From: Liolophura sinensis
Lineage: Eukaryota > Mollusca > Polyplacophora > Chitonida > Chitonidae
Direction of reading: 5' to 3'
NCBI RefSeq assembly: GCF_032854445.1
Contig: NC_088303.1
Span: forward strand, 20,283,501-20,347,500
Length of the DNA: 64,000 nt
Position numbers and translations under genes: made by a program. Each line of letters begins with the position of its first letter. The stretch's first letter is position 1. This document shows positions 1 to 19,930 of this stretch, piece by piece. Under the pieces are notes generated by a model. The model ran no database searches. It was not told where the DNA came from and saw only the letters and a program-made list of their open reading frames with translations.

Positions 1-6378
<6,378 letters not shown>

Positions 6379-6834
6379 TAACATTGTATAGCCTATATTT
6401 GATGAATATATGATATATGAATATGTGTCAACATTCAGTGAACTCTCTGAGTTTAGTCTACAAGGAACTTAATCTACATTGTCAAAAGTCATTTTACAAT
6501 ACATGTACATCATTTACAGAAATCATCTAATTGAGTATGGTTGTTTATTTCTTTATTTTGTTGTTGTTTAAAGCTATGTTGAAGAATTTTTCTTCATCAC
6601 GATTGCTGTCAGTGCCTGTGGTAAACCACCAACCTTAAGTTGGCAAGTTAGTGATGAACTTTGCCACATGTGAGCTGCACATATGCACACCATATTGCTG
6701 CATGACAAGTGGCCTTCAATGAACACTAGATCAGTCAGTGACAATGGGGAATGTCACAAGTTCCCTTTCCAAGGCTTGATTTGAAACCAAACCTTTTGTG
6801 TCCTAAAGAATGGAAGACAAGCGTCTTAACGATT

Positions 6835-6994
6835 TACTGTAATTCTTCAACCATTTCGCATGTTTGTAAGATGTTTATTCAAGCATATTCTGAAGGCCAA
6901 CCAGTGTAGTTTCATCTCCAGAATCAAATTAAGAATGTGCGTAAATAGCACAAAGTTGCTCTTTCATATGTGAAAAGGTTGAGGAATTAGGGTA
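6835..6994. mobile_element. MITE-1 copy, short
   Basis: A 160-bp non-coding element with terminal inverted repeats of about 28 bp. The left end reads TACTGTAATTCTTCAACC, and the right end read inward is TACCCTAATTCCTCAACC. The same ends bound a longer copy at 10637-11320, which supports a MITE family. Confidence 0.65.
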
Positions 6995-8760
6995 GCAGTG
7001 CCCATTTTGTGCTGTAATTTGTCTGTTTTTAGCTCACCTGTACATATAGTCCATGGGCCAGACATGATATTGGTACCACCTAAAGTGGCCAAACCTAATT
7101 GGTACTAACATGTATAAAGGTTCAGTGGAAGTAAATTAAGACATGATAGCCTTTCTGCAATGGTAGCATTATCATACATTTTGATGAAATGAAAAGTCAC
7201 CTTACATGGCATTGCCCAGATTACAAAAACGTAAGAGAAACGTCAGCATGTTGAGGACTTTCAGTTTATAATACAGTAAGACCAATTGAAACCAATTTTA
7301 CATGTAATATTTGTAAGGTTTTCACCTGGGTTGATAACAGTTTATAGGCCCAGCAGTGTACTTGTTTTATTTACGCCCATTATTACTGTGGGTGAAGATA
7401 GGTTAGCTCAGCTACATAAACATTCGTGTCATATCCTTACCTGTGATCTACATGTCTGAAAACTAGAATGTCGGAGCAAACCTTCGTTCAGATGTTTTGA
7501 CTTCCCATCAAGAATACTGGTAATTGAAAGTTTTGCCAAACACTAAGATTAAGGAGTAAATTATTCCATAATACTCTTTGTAGGGTGTAAATGTCTACTT
7601 TGAAGTTAGACACAAAAAGGAAGAAGAAAAACAAACAAACACTATTATGAAGTGTTTGTCAGACAATATACTTGTTTTTTCAAATTTTTACAACGTAGCA
7701 AATTGACTTAAAAAAACTGAACGCTTGAGTGGCCTTTTCTGACTGTATTGTGAACAGTGACGTCACATAATGTTTTTGCCACTTGCTAAATGCAGACTGG
7801 TAAACTACTACATTAAAATGTACAAACATACTTGTATAGAGCCATAAATGCAGTAACTGAAGCAAATTATTTCATGATGAATATATCATTCGTTGATGAA
7901 GGTACAACTGTGGAAATGGAGCAGTCAGGCATCATTCATTGCTCTGATGATTACTGTGAATCTTTGATATCGCGAGAAGATTGGGTTCGTGGAACATTCC
8001 ATGACGAGCGGTAGACATCAGGCAACAGGAGTTGAACATGAACAAATTTGAAAAATATAACATGACTGTTAGTTCAGTAGCATTTTCACCATGACAAAGA
8101 CCATCTAACGGCGATTGTGATTAACCTGTAACTATCACTTGTAGAAGATTTTCTAGGGATACCCCAACTACTTCCGAAGAGTTCCACCCAAAACGTTTTT
8201 TGATAGATCTCAAAATATTTGCTCTTGATGAAATTGTGCGCGCACATCATCCCAGCAGTAAAGCAGACAAAGATGACTTGGGGATTATCATGCAAATGCA
8301 GTTTGCAGAGAACAAACGAGCTTCCTATCCAGTTTGCTCAGCTTGGTACAGATGGCAGTATACTTAGAACAGCAATCCCAAAACTTGACCAAAGAATCTT
8401 TGCCCAACACAAGACGGACCTAGATGCTGCAATCGTGCATTGGAAGCTTCTAGATTTTACACAAAGAGGAGTCTTCTAGAAATAGTGCGGTTAAGCCATA
8501 ACCATTCATTCATTCCTTCCTCCAGAAGTAGTGCAGTGGAGGAACAGAAACAGACTGTAAAAGAGTTAATGAAAACATTCAATGAAAAGCCCACCTTAGA
8601 AGGAATGTTCGCTTTCTAAATCAAAAAGTGCTGCGCTTGACAGATGTAACATCCAAGGTCAAAACGTCCACAAACAATCATGTTTCAGAGTGAGTTGGAT
8701 GAATCACTTTACTTTGTTTTGCGGATGAGAAGAAAAATCTTCTCTCTGTCCAGACAGCTT

Positions 8761-8793
8761 GTGCCATGGATGTTAGTTAAATATCCATGGCAC
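8761..8793. repeat. Perfect 11-bp palindrome with 11-nt loop
   Basis: GTGCCATGGAT at 8761-8771 is repeated inverted at 8783-8793. It could extrude a hairpin; no function can be assigned. Confidence 0.7.
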
Positions 8794-9235
8794 CCGGTGA
8801 CAGAATCAAAAGTCTTAATGTTTCCTTTAGTGTATGGGGTCATCGAAAGACCCCTACTTTGTGCCATTTGGAATTTACGATTTGGATATTTAGAAGTCAA
8901 AACAACCACTGTAGAATGCCCAAAAATGTTACAAAACACAAACTTTATGTCTTCTGGCTGCAAAGAAAATAGCTGAGACAGTCCTCGCCCCTGACGCTTT
9001 CCCTCTTCCTAACCCAGAGGGGCTAAAATGTCATTTTCATCAACAAATCTTCCTTTATGTTTGAAAGGAATAGCTTGAATTAGTGAAGGAAATATTCCTA
9101 AAGATAAAAACTCTGTTCATGAGTTGATTGGGCGCTCAAATTGTGCTGTTATTGTAAGGCTGGTGAATTAGCACATTGATCAATAAGTGCGTTGATTAAA
9201 GGGAGCATAAGCCATACAAAGGTACTCATCTACCA

Positions 9236-9345
9236 GGGCTTCCCCCGGGCTCTGCCCGGTTTCCTCCCACCGCAATGCTGCCCGCCGTCATATAAGTGAA
9301 ATATTCTTGAGTACGGCGCAAAACACCAATAATAATAAAAAAGAA
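9236..9345 (+). repeat. SINE-A fragment (3' half)
   Basis: Well conserved: CCCCCGGGCTCTGCCCGG, TCCTCCCACCGCAATGCTG, GTGAAATATTCTTGAGTACG, then an AATAATAATAAAA tail. It lies between the convergent DPM1 and UNC93-like genes. Confidence 0.85.
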
Positions 9346-9970
9346 ATCTACCAGGATTATAATATCAAAACATGAAGAAATGACCAACTCAAAAATAGCA
9401 AGGAGATTTGCCCACCCTGGCTGGCACCAATATCTAAATTTTTTGGTCTTGGCCCAAGGACTAATAGTTCGGCATATAATAACAGTGAAGGCAATGTTAA
9501 ACAAAATGTTAAGGGTGATATCTTAAACTGTATTGGATCTGTTTAGCTCAGGTTTTTCACACATGTAGAGCATAGCATATTGATTATCGTAAATTACAAA
9601 ATTCAGGACTCAGTTTATTAGAATCAATCTTAGGGGTGGTATCTCAAAAGGTACTGCATGTATTAAGCTGAAGTTTTTACATACAGGTACATACAAAATA
9701 CATAGACACAAGGAGGATGTTCCAATATTGATGCTATGTGTGCATTTTAATTACCATAAATTATTAAATTCATGGCTTCAGCACGTAAATTAATGTATTG
9801 ATGTGAAGTTTTGCATTCAAATGTCTCCTACAGGTGAGCTCTTTCCTTGTTACGAACTCTAAGGTGACATACACTATACATGTGTTAGGAGCCTTAGAAA
9901 GAAACACAGAAAATATCGTACAAAATGTTCAGCTTATTCACATAGATTTAATTTCATATCTTGCTTGCAT

Positions 9971-12448
9971 TTAAACATCAGCTGAACTTGTTTGCTTTTG
10001 AGTACTAAGTTTCTGTGAACAAGGACAGACAACTGTGTACACCAAAATCCCCAGGGTAAGTGCGTATAATCTGTACACTGGGCAAAGGAAGGGTGCAGCT
10101 CCTAATCCTACAGCTAGTCCCAGGGCACGGAAACTTGTGTACCTCGTCCCAATATGGCTCTTTATTGAATACTTCTGGCAAACACCTGCAAAGTAAGAAA
10201 TACTGTACGTCTGAGTAAGAGTACTTGGTGTAAATGTTAAACCTTTACGACCTTTAAAGCCATTTTTCAGTGAAATTTATGGACATAATTATTATGAAAA
10301 TGATTCTAAATGAATGAAACAAGCTTCAGAAAACTGTGGGAATTATTTCGCAACACCACATTCTTCTCTCAGTATGTTTCAAAATATTGTTTGGTGAGGC
10401 GGGTGAAAAAGTTGATGAATTAGGGTAGTAGGCCTATGCATTAAGCACAGGATTGGCAGATTCAGTCCCTGCTGAATCGGTTGTTCTTTGATGTCATGAG
10501 GTTTGTCAGGTAACTAGAGAGGTACATATACAGTATGACATATCCGTCAAATAAGCAAATGGGACTGTGTTATGCTTGTAACCGTCAACCATACCTGTTA
10601 TAATGGGTCTAATTTTATACCTGTATCAGCTGTGTTTACCCTAATTCCTCAAACTTTTCGCATATGAAAGAGCAACTTTCTGTGCAATTTAGGCACATTT
10701 TAAATTCCATTTTGTGGTCGTGGGTTTTCGCCGGGCTCTGCCCGATTTGTGAAATATTCTTGAGTACGGGGTAAAACACCAATCAAATAAATAAATAAAT
10801 ACATGTAATTCCATTCAGGACAATTTCAGGGCTTTACAAAAAGTATAATATTATCAATCTTCACAGAATAATGCCTTCAAAATATGCCTGAATAAAATAA
10901 ATCCAGCTATATACAACTGATGTCGGCACTGAATTTCAAGCTTTTAGCATGTTTGCAATATATATAATTGAAGACGTACAACACAGAGGGTAAAACTAGA
11001 GCAGCGACGACAGTGTGATAGCTGGCAAATGGTCACACGTAACCGGTGAAATACGGCCTATCGTCAGTTTATCCCAGTTAGGGTTTTGTTCTAACTGTTC
11101 ATGCAAGTGCTTACAAAGTAGCAAATTACATGCCCTCTAGCACCATGGCTTAAGTAGAATTAGGTAAAAAAAAATATGCAATGCTGTTAATTAATATATA
11201 TTGTACGTCAATGATTTAGAATTACATGTAGTCAAAATGCTTTGTTGTCATCACATTTAATGTACATCACCTTTGCAAGTCCCGTGTGCAAACATGCGAA
11301 AAGGTTGAAGAATTACAGTACCGAGATCAACTGCCTTAACTAAAATCAGCTGTATTACCTGCGATGAGTTGCTGGCTCAAGCCGTCGGTAAACCCCCAGA
11401 ACAGCACCGTGTAGGCAATGATGGGAGTGGATGGCTGTTTTAAAGCTGTGCTGAAGGTGAAAACGTAACACGCCAACAGGAGCGTACAACCTGCAGTAAA
11501 TAAGTAGACGTATAACTATATTTTTTTTTTCTTCATTGCCGTACTCAAATATATTTCATTTATACGACGGCGGCCAGGATTGTGGTGGGAGGAAACCCAT
11601 GACCATTAATATGGTTGCTGCCAGACCTCCCCGTAGACTATGATATCGTATTTTGCTAGATTCAGGTTCATGGCCGGATGCTTTTGCAGCCCCGTTTTAA
11701 GCGGTACAACAACAACACAGATCAACATAAGAACAATAGGTGGGTTACCCACCAAAAAAGTGTGTTTACATTCAATGTGATATTTTTTAGGGTTGTAAAT
11801 CAGTTCGCCACAGAACTGCATTGAGCTAGTTCCATGTTACTTCCGAGTTGGACCATTTAATTGTTAAGGGATACATTCAAAAGACTGGAAACGGATACAT
11901 TCAAAAGACTCTCCTATATGTGAAATCTCTTATTTTCGACGTGGAGCCAAGCCAAAAAAGAAAACAATGAAAGGAAAAAAAAAACATTAAATAAGCCCTA
12001 AATGATGTACGTACTATATACTCTCGAAAATTAACCACTGCGATTGCTCATGATCAATAAGTCCTAGCCGTGGGAAGACTTTATCACGCTCAGTTAATGT
12101 CTGACCAACCGTTGTGTGTCATGTCTGGCCAAATGATTATATATCAATTAACGTCAAAAATTATGCACTTGCACCACGAAAAACCGTCTGAATGGCACCA
12201 AAATCTGTCCAGGCAGATTCGCCCAGTATCGATAGAGAACACTGGTCGACAAGCTGGTACTGTACAATTTAGTGCTCCAAAATATATTTATTGACCAAGC
12301 TAATGTGAATGGTTGGCCCCCTCTTTGCATACTGATGGAAATGTCTTAAAGGCAGGCAATTCAAGTTTGGGGTCCGTAAATGCATTCCGTGATGCAGATT
12401 CTAACGACTTATGGAGTCTCATAAAATCTAGTTTTATTGCTTATATAT

Positions 12449-12485
<37 letters not shown>

Positions 12486-15400
12486 GATGTATATGTGTTG
12501 CCCTTGGCGATCAGTTGAATAGAACAATAGTATCTTGCTTTGGCATATTTCCAGAAAGATTATACTCATTAAGTCTGCTACATGTATATAGATGTCGTTC
12601 GGCTTGTCAGAATTGGCCGTCTTCCAAGTTTTTAACTGTTTTCGAACACTCTGAAAATAACGAAGCCCCCTTCCAACCATAGCTCTGCTTCTACGTCATT
12701 AACAGTCAAAACCGTTTTGTTAATACTGATTTTATACCTATGTACATACCTAAAACACAAAATTGCTGGGATTCTGTTATCTTGCGCCATCTTGAACAGC
12801 TTAAAAATGACCAGGGTAGTCGAGCGACACCGTAGCAACTCATTGCCAGTCCGACCATGTGGATTCCATACGTACTGGAAACAAGCTGGAAAATGAAATG
12901 TAAAGATGATCAATAAATGGGCCAAACTGAATTGGTTTCATGGATGCTTTACAAGTGCTCGTATATTAATACACATATCGTACTATACTAAGCCGCAAGC
13001 AGGATACTGACACAGACCCAAGTGTCCTCAAAAACAATTCTGGTACAGTTTGGTCCGTTTGCAGTTTAATGCTTGGCCCTGTCTACTCTGGCTGCGTCTT
13101 TCACGCTTAAATTTGTACAAGTCGTTCAAGTAAATCAAATCAAACATTAAATGGTAACAACATAAAATTTAAGCTTTCTTTTACTAAGAGAACGTGCGCA
13201 TTATTTGCTTTGTTGTTACTGCCGTTGTCTCCGTATTTAGGCCCTCAACATTTAAAACATTAGCTACAGCTCCGGTACATTAAAACATTGTTGTTTTTTT
13301 TATTTTTATTTTTTTTTTTTTGGTTGTTTGCTGTTCATCTGCGCCTTTATTAAAATGAGTTCTGTCATCTGCCCGGTTTCCACGGGCTCTACCCTTTCTA
13401 TTTTGAAGATTAAATAGCTGGTAAAACTCAATAAGATTTAACTATACCGTTTTCAAAATACCTCCTTCGCCAGAACATAGCGTTACCTTGTCGTGACGAT
13501 TATTAAATGTGGATCTGATTCCATTGCATATGCTGGCCGTTTTCAGGTCTTCATGTGTTCAGGTGCTCTGTCTAAGTGGGCCCAAGGGAAGAGGCTGCAA
13601 GCCAAGTGAAATGAGTGTCGCACGTTGACAGGTGTCTGAAGTGCTTGCTGAAGGAATATACCAGCTTTGCACTGTCTATCGAAGAGGTAGATACTCCCTT
13701 AATATGGCAGGGTTAAAACCTGTATCCTGAGGTCTGTTTCCCTCGGGCGTCTTTGTCAATTGCTAATCGGTTTATCGTACTGTCAGATGGTAGACTGAAG
13801 TCCCGCAAACGACCCTCTTTGTAATAAGGTAACGTACTCGATAGAGTTTTACAGTTGATCGATCGTCTGTGTGACCCACGGGGCTTTGGGAATCCAACGA
13901 GTTCAAGATGTCTGCATGACTGGGAAGATGCCATAAAATAGGCAAAAGCCACCTTCGAACTGCTTTAAAAGCATTTGCTAATTCATCTTTTCAACTTTAC
14001 CACACGAAATTTCACAGACTATCTTAAATGTTACAACCAATCGTTTTATCAATAGTTGATTTATTGGATTCCTCCTTCTCGTGGTATTTGTGAATATTTG
14101 GGTTACGACCGTCTATGGCATGCTAGGAGAATCACACATGAGGCCAATCGAAGCACTTGTGCTGATATCCCAGCAATGTTTATGTATAATCGCCGTCAAA
14201 ACCATTATATTCCTTATAGCTTCAAAAATAAAGCTTTGTGAAGGAAATATTCAGGGACAGCAATGACCATAATGGTGGCCTTTAATTCTAATGTGAATGT
14301 AGGACCACAGATCACAAAAATTTGTGGATCTATGCGTGGAAACAGACATTCGCTTACACAAACTACCAAAGAAGAAAATATAAGAAAATAAAACGGAAAG
14401 AGAAGCAGTTAACAGTTTTCAGTGATATTAGAAAGACGTAAATGTTCTCGGCGGCTGAGTGAAATCGGTATTCAAATCGTGTACTACGCTAGAATATAAG
14501 TTGTCGATAACAAAATATGTATCTCGGTTGCGCTTTGATTGCAGCTGTTCATATATCCAACGTGGCGGTCTAATTCAACACGATGAATAGATAGCCCCTG
14601 GTCACGGTTAAGCGGAATAACCCTTGAAAGCTTCGTTTTAAATATGTGGAAGATAAGGCTTTTGAATGTGCCATGCGCTGGGAGAGGTCTTTTGTCATCT
14701 AGCGCTCGTCTTCACACGAAGTGGTTTGTTGTATTGACTCCTCCAGTTCGATAAGTGGAATGAAAATAGGGCCAGTCAGTTTCATCAGCCGGGTTCATAT
14801 GTTGCGATTTGACGACTGCTTCTGTCGCATGACATAGTCATTTCCCTTCGATTACTCTAATTCGACGGGTCGACAATTGCACCACGTAAACGCGACCAGG
14901 CTAAAGGTTACCCATCGTGTCAACTTGAGGGATTTGTAGGATTCTTTATGTACCTGGCAGAATGCAGTGATTTTCCACAGGCTCTGTCAAGTATTTTCCA
15001 TTTATAAATCTGATCGCCGTTGTCTTAGTGAAGTATTCTTCAGTACTACACAAAACACCAATCAAATAAATAGTGAAATAAATTTATTATTATTTTGGGG
15101 GGCAAACTGTACTATTGTAGAAGCACTACATTACTTTGTACGATCAATACCTTTGTATATACCAACAATACCAACAACAGCACATTTGTACAAACAATGC
15201 ATTTGCATATACGAACAGTACATTTGTGTAAACAATACCTTTGTAATGTCGCCGAGAACAAAAGCTTGGTGTAGTCCATAGTAAGCGGAAAGAAACGCGG
15301 GAGACATTCTTCTTATCACCCGGGACGTCTGTGGGGACAGTGTGACGGACGGCCCTCTAATTTGGCGGAAAATGACGTCCGGGGAGAGAACCCCAAGGAA

Positions 15401-16237
15401 GACGAGCATGAATCCAGCAGCTATGCAAGCAGTGTACGAGTAAAACAAGGTGTCCATGGATTCCAGCCAATCTATATCCACTGCACAGTGATAAAACGTT
15501 GAGTGCCAAGTAGCACAAGTCCTGTTGTGCCATTCAGTAGCAAGCGATGCTGAGGGCAGAGGAAGAATATTCATGTGGTTGGGCTTGTTTGTTTTAGATA
15601 TATGCAATATGGATGAGGTGAGTATATTTCCTGTCAGAAACGCGGCTTCATGAACTACAGCAAAAACAGTACGGAAATTTAGTGTTGGAGGATGAAGATC
15701 CTTGTTTTCCACGAAAGAATACCTCAGTGCGAGACTGGACACCAAATTCGACTGCGCGTGCCATAGGACACCGTTACCGACACCAGAGATCACAGAGGCG
15801 GGAATCAGAGTTTCGTAAGAAGGGTAGACATTGGCTAAATTAAATACAAGATGGCTTGCTATTCCACAAAGTAGACTGACTTTTGGACTGAGGTAACGAA
15901 GGGTGATGTGGGACAACTGAGAGGATATCGCAAGGGATGCGTACAAAATGGTCAGGCTGGCGTGTCCAAGCGTTGCCGGACATTGCGTACTGGTAAGAAT
16001 CACCTGAATGGGAAAGTGACCGACTGCACTGAAGAAGGATGCCGCACATAGTATCACCATTGTCTTAATAATCATCTTCCGTTTGGGCCATGAAAGATCC
16101 TGAGAAAAGTTTTCCAGCTGTTTTTTCATGTCTGGCCGTTGGAGAAATCGGTACCGCCTCAACTCCTCGCTAATACCTAACGAGCGATGGGTATCAGACT
16201 GATCTCCATACGGCCTCGGACCTGGCTGTAAATCCAT
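9971..16237 (-). CDS. UNC93-like multi-pass membrane protein, four exons
   Basis: Major-facilitator-fold protein of the UNC93 family. Members act as trafficking chaperones or ion-channel regulators rather than proven transporters; the substrate is unknown. Exons in coding order: 16237-15239, 12885-12750, 11490-11359, 10185-9971. All junctions are GT-AG and in phase, giving 493 residues, the usual family length. The first exon carries the start and about seven membrane segments, including a GVGNGVLWHAQSN stretch typical of the family, and ends at YGLHQAFVLGDITK, matching the conserved G-x-x-x-x-F-x-x-GD-x-T-K segment. Exon 2 continues with YGIHMVGLAMSCYGVAR, exon 3 with FWGFTDGLSQQ, and exon 4 closes with hydrophobic segments and TAA at 9973-9971. 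The start was chosen as the only ATG near the 5' end of the open frame. Orthology to UNC93A versus other paralogues cannot be settled by eye. Confidence 0.85.
10637..11320. mobile_element. MITE-1 copy, long, inside the UNC93-like locus
   Basis: The left end is TACCCTAATTCCTCAAAC; the right end read inward is TACTGTAATTCTTCAACC. Both match the 160-bp copy at 6835, and the copy is lengthened by later insertions, including a SINE-A fragment. A lone right-type end sits at 10401-10427. The element lies in the intron between the last two UNC93-like exons. Confidence 0.55.
10715..10803 (+). repeat. SINE-A fragment nested in MITE-1
   Basis: CGCCGGGCTCTGCCCGATTT runs directly into GTGAAATATTCTTGAGTACG, skipping the middle of the consensus, then into a CAAATAAATAAATAAAT tail. 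Confidence 0.8.
11521..11650 (-). repeat. SINE-A fragment
   Basis: A T-rich start, GCCGTACTCAAATATATTTC, ACGACGGCGGCCAGGAT, GGTGGGAGGAAACCC and GGTTGCTGCCAGACC mark a minus-strand copy without its tRNA-like head. It lies in the UNC93-like intron just 5' of exon 3. Confidence 0.8.
12441..12486. repeat. (AT)n microsatellite
   Basis: Imperfect TA dinucleotide run with one AATATA interruption, in a UNC93-like intron. Confidence 0.95.
12886..15238 (-). other. First intron of the UNC93-like gene
   Basis: No further exon of the gene is needed here, because the flanking exons join in phase. The sequence holds a T-rich run near 13310 and a decayed SINE-A at 14945-15088. Open frames at 13713-13952 and 14056-14266 show no domain. 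Confidence 0.6.
14945..15088 (+). repeat. SINE-A fragment, strongly diverged
   Basis: AAGTATTCTTCAGTACTACAC, AAAACACCAATCAAATAAAT and an A-rich tail identify the 3' part. The sequence upstream of these words is hard to align by eye. Confidence 0.6.
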
Positions 16238-16351
16238 ATCAGAATATATCCGTCTTGTACAGCTTACCTATACACAAAAAATGATTGAATGAGTACAATA
16301 GTTTTACTCACACTTTTTTTTTGGATTTCTTTTTTCAAGAGAAAAGGGTAT

Positions 16352-16708
16352 TTGAAAATATTTTTGTATGGTGGGTATTTGGTACAAACTTTTGGTCTTT
16401 ATCGTTGTTACATAATAATGTTCTAAATAAGGATGTGATGCTTGTCTAATAAATTTATTTGAATATAAATTTGTTGTTAATATCGAAACATATGCAATTA
16501 AACTAAATTATGATAATATTTATGAACATATTAGAAACATAAATATGATGTAAATTGAGGTTTAATACATTTGTTAGCTAAAAAGAACACATTCTAGTGC
16601 AAAAATATTTTTAAACCTGCGTTAAATCCTCATTTATGAAATTATCAAACAAAGACTATAAATACCAAAAGTGGTCCCAAATACCCACCATACAAAAATT
16701 ATTTTCAG
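16352..16708. repeat. Fold-back element (50-bp inverted arms)
   Basis: The left arm (16352-16401) contains TTTTTGTATGGTGGGTATTT. The right arm (16659-16708) contains its reverse complement AAATACCCACCATACAAAAA. The arms match over about 50 bp with few differences and flank an AT-rich interior of about 257 bp. It is probably a MITE or fold-back transposon. It lies directly upstream of the UNC93-like start. Confidence 0.7.
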
Positions 16709-19700
16709 GTGTCTTTTTCTCCTTAAGGAAAACTCGGAAAAAGTATTGAAGACCACATTTAGGAATAACTTTTCGCACTCTTTCACCTAAACTGTACGAC
16801 ATGTCATGTTTCTCCATTTTTAAGCAACAGCACGGAAAAAACAACTTTGGACATACCTTGAACTTCAGAATGGCTATAAATGACACGTGCAGGCGTAATC
16901 GTGACTAAGACACATTATTATGAGTTGTGTACCAGTACTGCGAGAAATTAACCATCCGCCCTTAGAAATTGCTGAATTTTTTGTCTTTAAATTTCAACTT
17001 AACTCTCCTCGTTAGACACTGTATATATATATATATATATATATATTATTGCATATAAAGCCATACCTCTTGTACCGACTTGCCGATTAAAATAGAAAAA
17101 AAATTACTCCATGCCATTTATAGAATTAGCACCGATAAAACATAGCTTAACATAAGTTTCCATTTTTATACATTACAAATAACAAACCCATTGAGTGTGT
17201 ATTGATTTACCTGTTCTTGCCTGGTATTCCCGTCATATTTTTGTAATGAATGGATAACTGAGTTTGCTGGCAATGACCTTCATCCTTGAAGTATATCGAG
17301 GAGGAGTGGAGTTATACACCACTAAAGAAGAATTCTCCGCTGTTTGGGATAGCAGATCCGTTGTCTTCTGTTGAACTGTACACATAAACTTACTCTTGTC
17401 ACCAATGCGTTGAGTTCTGTCGTATCTAGTCATAGCATTTGTTATATGTCCAAAGCTAGGTTGCCGACGTCCTTCTGGTATCATAGATATACACACAGCA
17501 AAATCACACTGCAATCGTCCCACTTATACAGCGAATATATGGACATGCATACAGGTGTGATTCTGACCATTCCTCGACAGTTCCCTTCATTCACGCTATA
17601 CATCGAATCTTGCAGCGTCACGGTGATTGCAAATCGCCTGCGAAAGATCCATACAGCTGTTGTAGTTCCGGTGACGCCAGAGACGATGTTACCGATTGGA
17701 TGCTGGCTCATTTGTGGAGAGTAGAAGAACGCATAGCCCCGACACTAACCTCGCTCTATGGCCACCACAAACTAAGTACACTGTGACCATATATGTTTGT
17801 ATAGTCCTATAACGTGGCTTTGACTTCATTGGCGTAACTGAACGCATCGATCAACATCTCTTGTACTGGCTATATCTATTTGACATGATTCAGCCAGAGT
17901 CGTTTCCAAGCAACATGTTGGACTGTCTGCAGTCGATGATGGCGGCTAGCAGAGGCTATTGCGATCGAATCAATACACGATCTCTGAGCAGCGAGACACC
18001 TGAAGGCTTTATATGCGATGACCTGCGCATTTCGTGGAAATGTGTTCACCTTAACTGCTTCAGCGAAAACAAAATGTTCACATGGTATAGGGCCTACATC
18101 TTATTCGTTCATCTCTTAATTTGTAGAAAAAAGACAACGGGTAGGCTATGTCTCGGTGGCATATGAAGACAATAGAGATCATTTCCATTCTAAAATGATA
18201 TATTTTCAGTCTTAGATAGTAGTGTATATATTCGTATATTAAGTATCCTATATATAACTGTATCTTTACTGGACACTTTACTGATCACAAATCTGCGTGT
18301 AATTCAAGAACCAGTTTGTCGACGATATTCCATCTGGTGTTTTAAATTTCTTCGATCTAATAAGCATTACTGCACCCCTATTGTTGGCGACCCGGTCTAC
18401 GCTAAAAGAAAACTCTTCCGTTAAGTCCATTCCGTGAGGATTGAGTTTTCGTCCGTTCCTACAAAACCAATTAATCCGTAATCGGAACAGATTAATCTGT
18501 TATATCGACAGAAATGCATCCCGTGATCCCTCGCAAAAATGATGTAAAGTACCTGACCGTTGGTTTCGCCATGCACTCCGGTTTCCTCCACCCATAAAAC
18601 TGTTTGTCAAGGCATAAGGTAAAAGTTATTTTGTACTGTTAATGTCATTAAGCAACAATCTAATGTTATAATAAATGCCTGGCGAAGCAGTAAATAAATA
18701 TGTCATGTTATGTACTTAGATTTATTTTTTTCCCATTTCGACGTATGTGTAGAGTAGTGTAAACGAGTTCATCACATAGTAAGCCTGGTTCAACCAGTTT
18801 TCTGGACGTCACCAGAAAGGATTGGCGATGGGAGATGGGAAGCGCGTCAGTAACAGTTAGGAGATGAAGTTTCCACACCAATGTCAATTTCTGGAACATT
18901 CCGCTGGCTTCGGTATTTAAAGAGACAGAGTGACAGCCAGACAGTCCAGAGCAGTTAATGGAAGTTCAAGTGCAGTTAACTGTCAGGCTTGTGGTATAGG
19001 CCTGCTTGTATACACATGGTTACGATATACCCAGGACAAGGTATTTTGAGGACTGGCGAGAACCAGTGTAGGCCTACATGTACCTAAAGAGTTTGAAATT
19101 TTTTTTACACTGAATTAAATGAGATTCGGTCTATGTACCCCACCGTTGGATACCAGCAGAAGACATTCGAGAGGACACGGACACCTATATGGACCTCTCC
19201 TACCGCCCAACGACATACACACACACGAACGGCTCGAACCATCCCACTTTTATGTGCGACATAAAACCATTCATTCATTCATTAATTTATTCGAGCATAC
19301 CATTTCGTTCGGTCTCTACAAACCGCCCCCAGATCCATAAGATCCATTAACAACTTATTTAACACCAAACCCCAAAGCGATATGTAAGAAAATAATATTT
19401 AAATGGTAAATGAAGCTGCCAAGTAACATGTAAGAAATAATCTTAATTGGTAGTCATCTGTTTTCAGTGATGCAGGGAAGATTGTTGACATTCTAATCAT
19501 GGCGTACACATCAAACTGGTTTGATTTCCTGGTGGAAAGCAAACATGTAGGCCTATGTCAATCGAGCTTTGATTACAACTCATAAAAACACAAGTTTTAT
19601 GTTGAAAGCGACCTTACCCATCCAAGGAAGTAAACTTTTAACACAGAATGGGCCCGTGACTTGGTGTAGGCTACATATAGTATATGAACTTTGGTCAAAT

Positions 19701-19846
19701 TGTTGAAATCGAAGTGTTAAATTTGCAGAGATCCAAAAATAAAAACCGAAGGTATCTATGGGCTCATATGCAACAGTACACAGCAGCAGCTAATTACACG
19801 TGCATGCTATCGTAGTCTATCTCACATGAATTTGCACATTTTTCTC

Positions 19847-19848
<2 letters not shown>
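16709..19848. other. Spacer between divergent UNC93-like and SNRPB genes
   Basis: AT-rich. Contains a TA microsatellite at about 17019-17046 and a decayed repeat around 19119-19290 ending in ATAAAACCATTCATTCATTC, a tail also seen near 8490 and, reversed, near 26221. Overlapping open frames on both strands at 17233-17724, and one at 17861-18166, have no recognised motif and look fortuitous. Confidence 0.5.

Positions 19849-19929
<81 letters not shown>
19849..19929. repeat. (AT)n microsatellite
   Basis: About 80 bp of nearly perfect TA repeats, ending about 230 bp before the SNRPB start codon. Confidence 0.95.

Positions 19930-19930
<1 letters not shown>

Larger units (their letters stand above)
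7031..9840. other. 2.8-kb gene-free stretch bounded by a 12-bp inverted repeat
   Basis: AGCTCACCTGTA at 7031-7042 recurs inverted at 9829-9840. The interior holds several short open frames (7832-8014, 8219-8479, 8680-8976) with no recognisable domain, a palindrome and a SINE-A fragment. It could be a decayed DNA transposon, but twelve bases over this distance may be chance. Confidence 0.3.

Noticed and set aside
17233-17724. Overlapping open frames on both strands upstream of the UNC93-like gene
   Set aside because: The UNC93-like protein is already complete at its N-terminus, and these frames have no recognisable domain.
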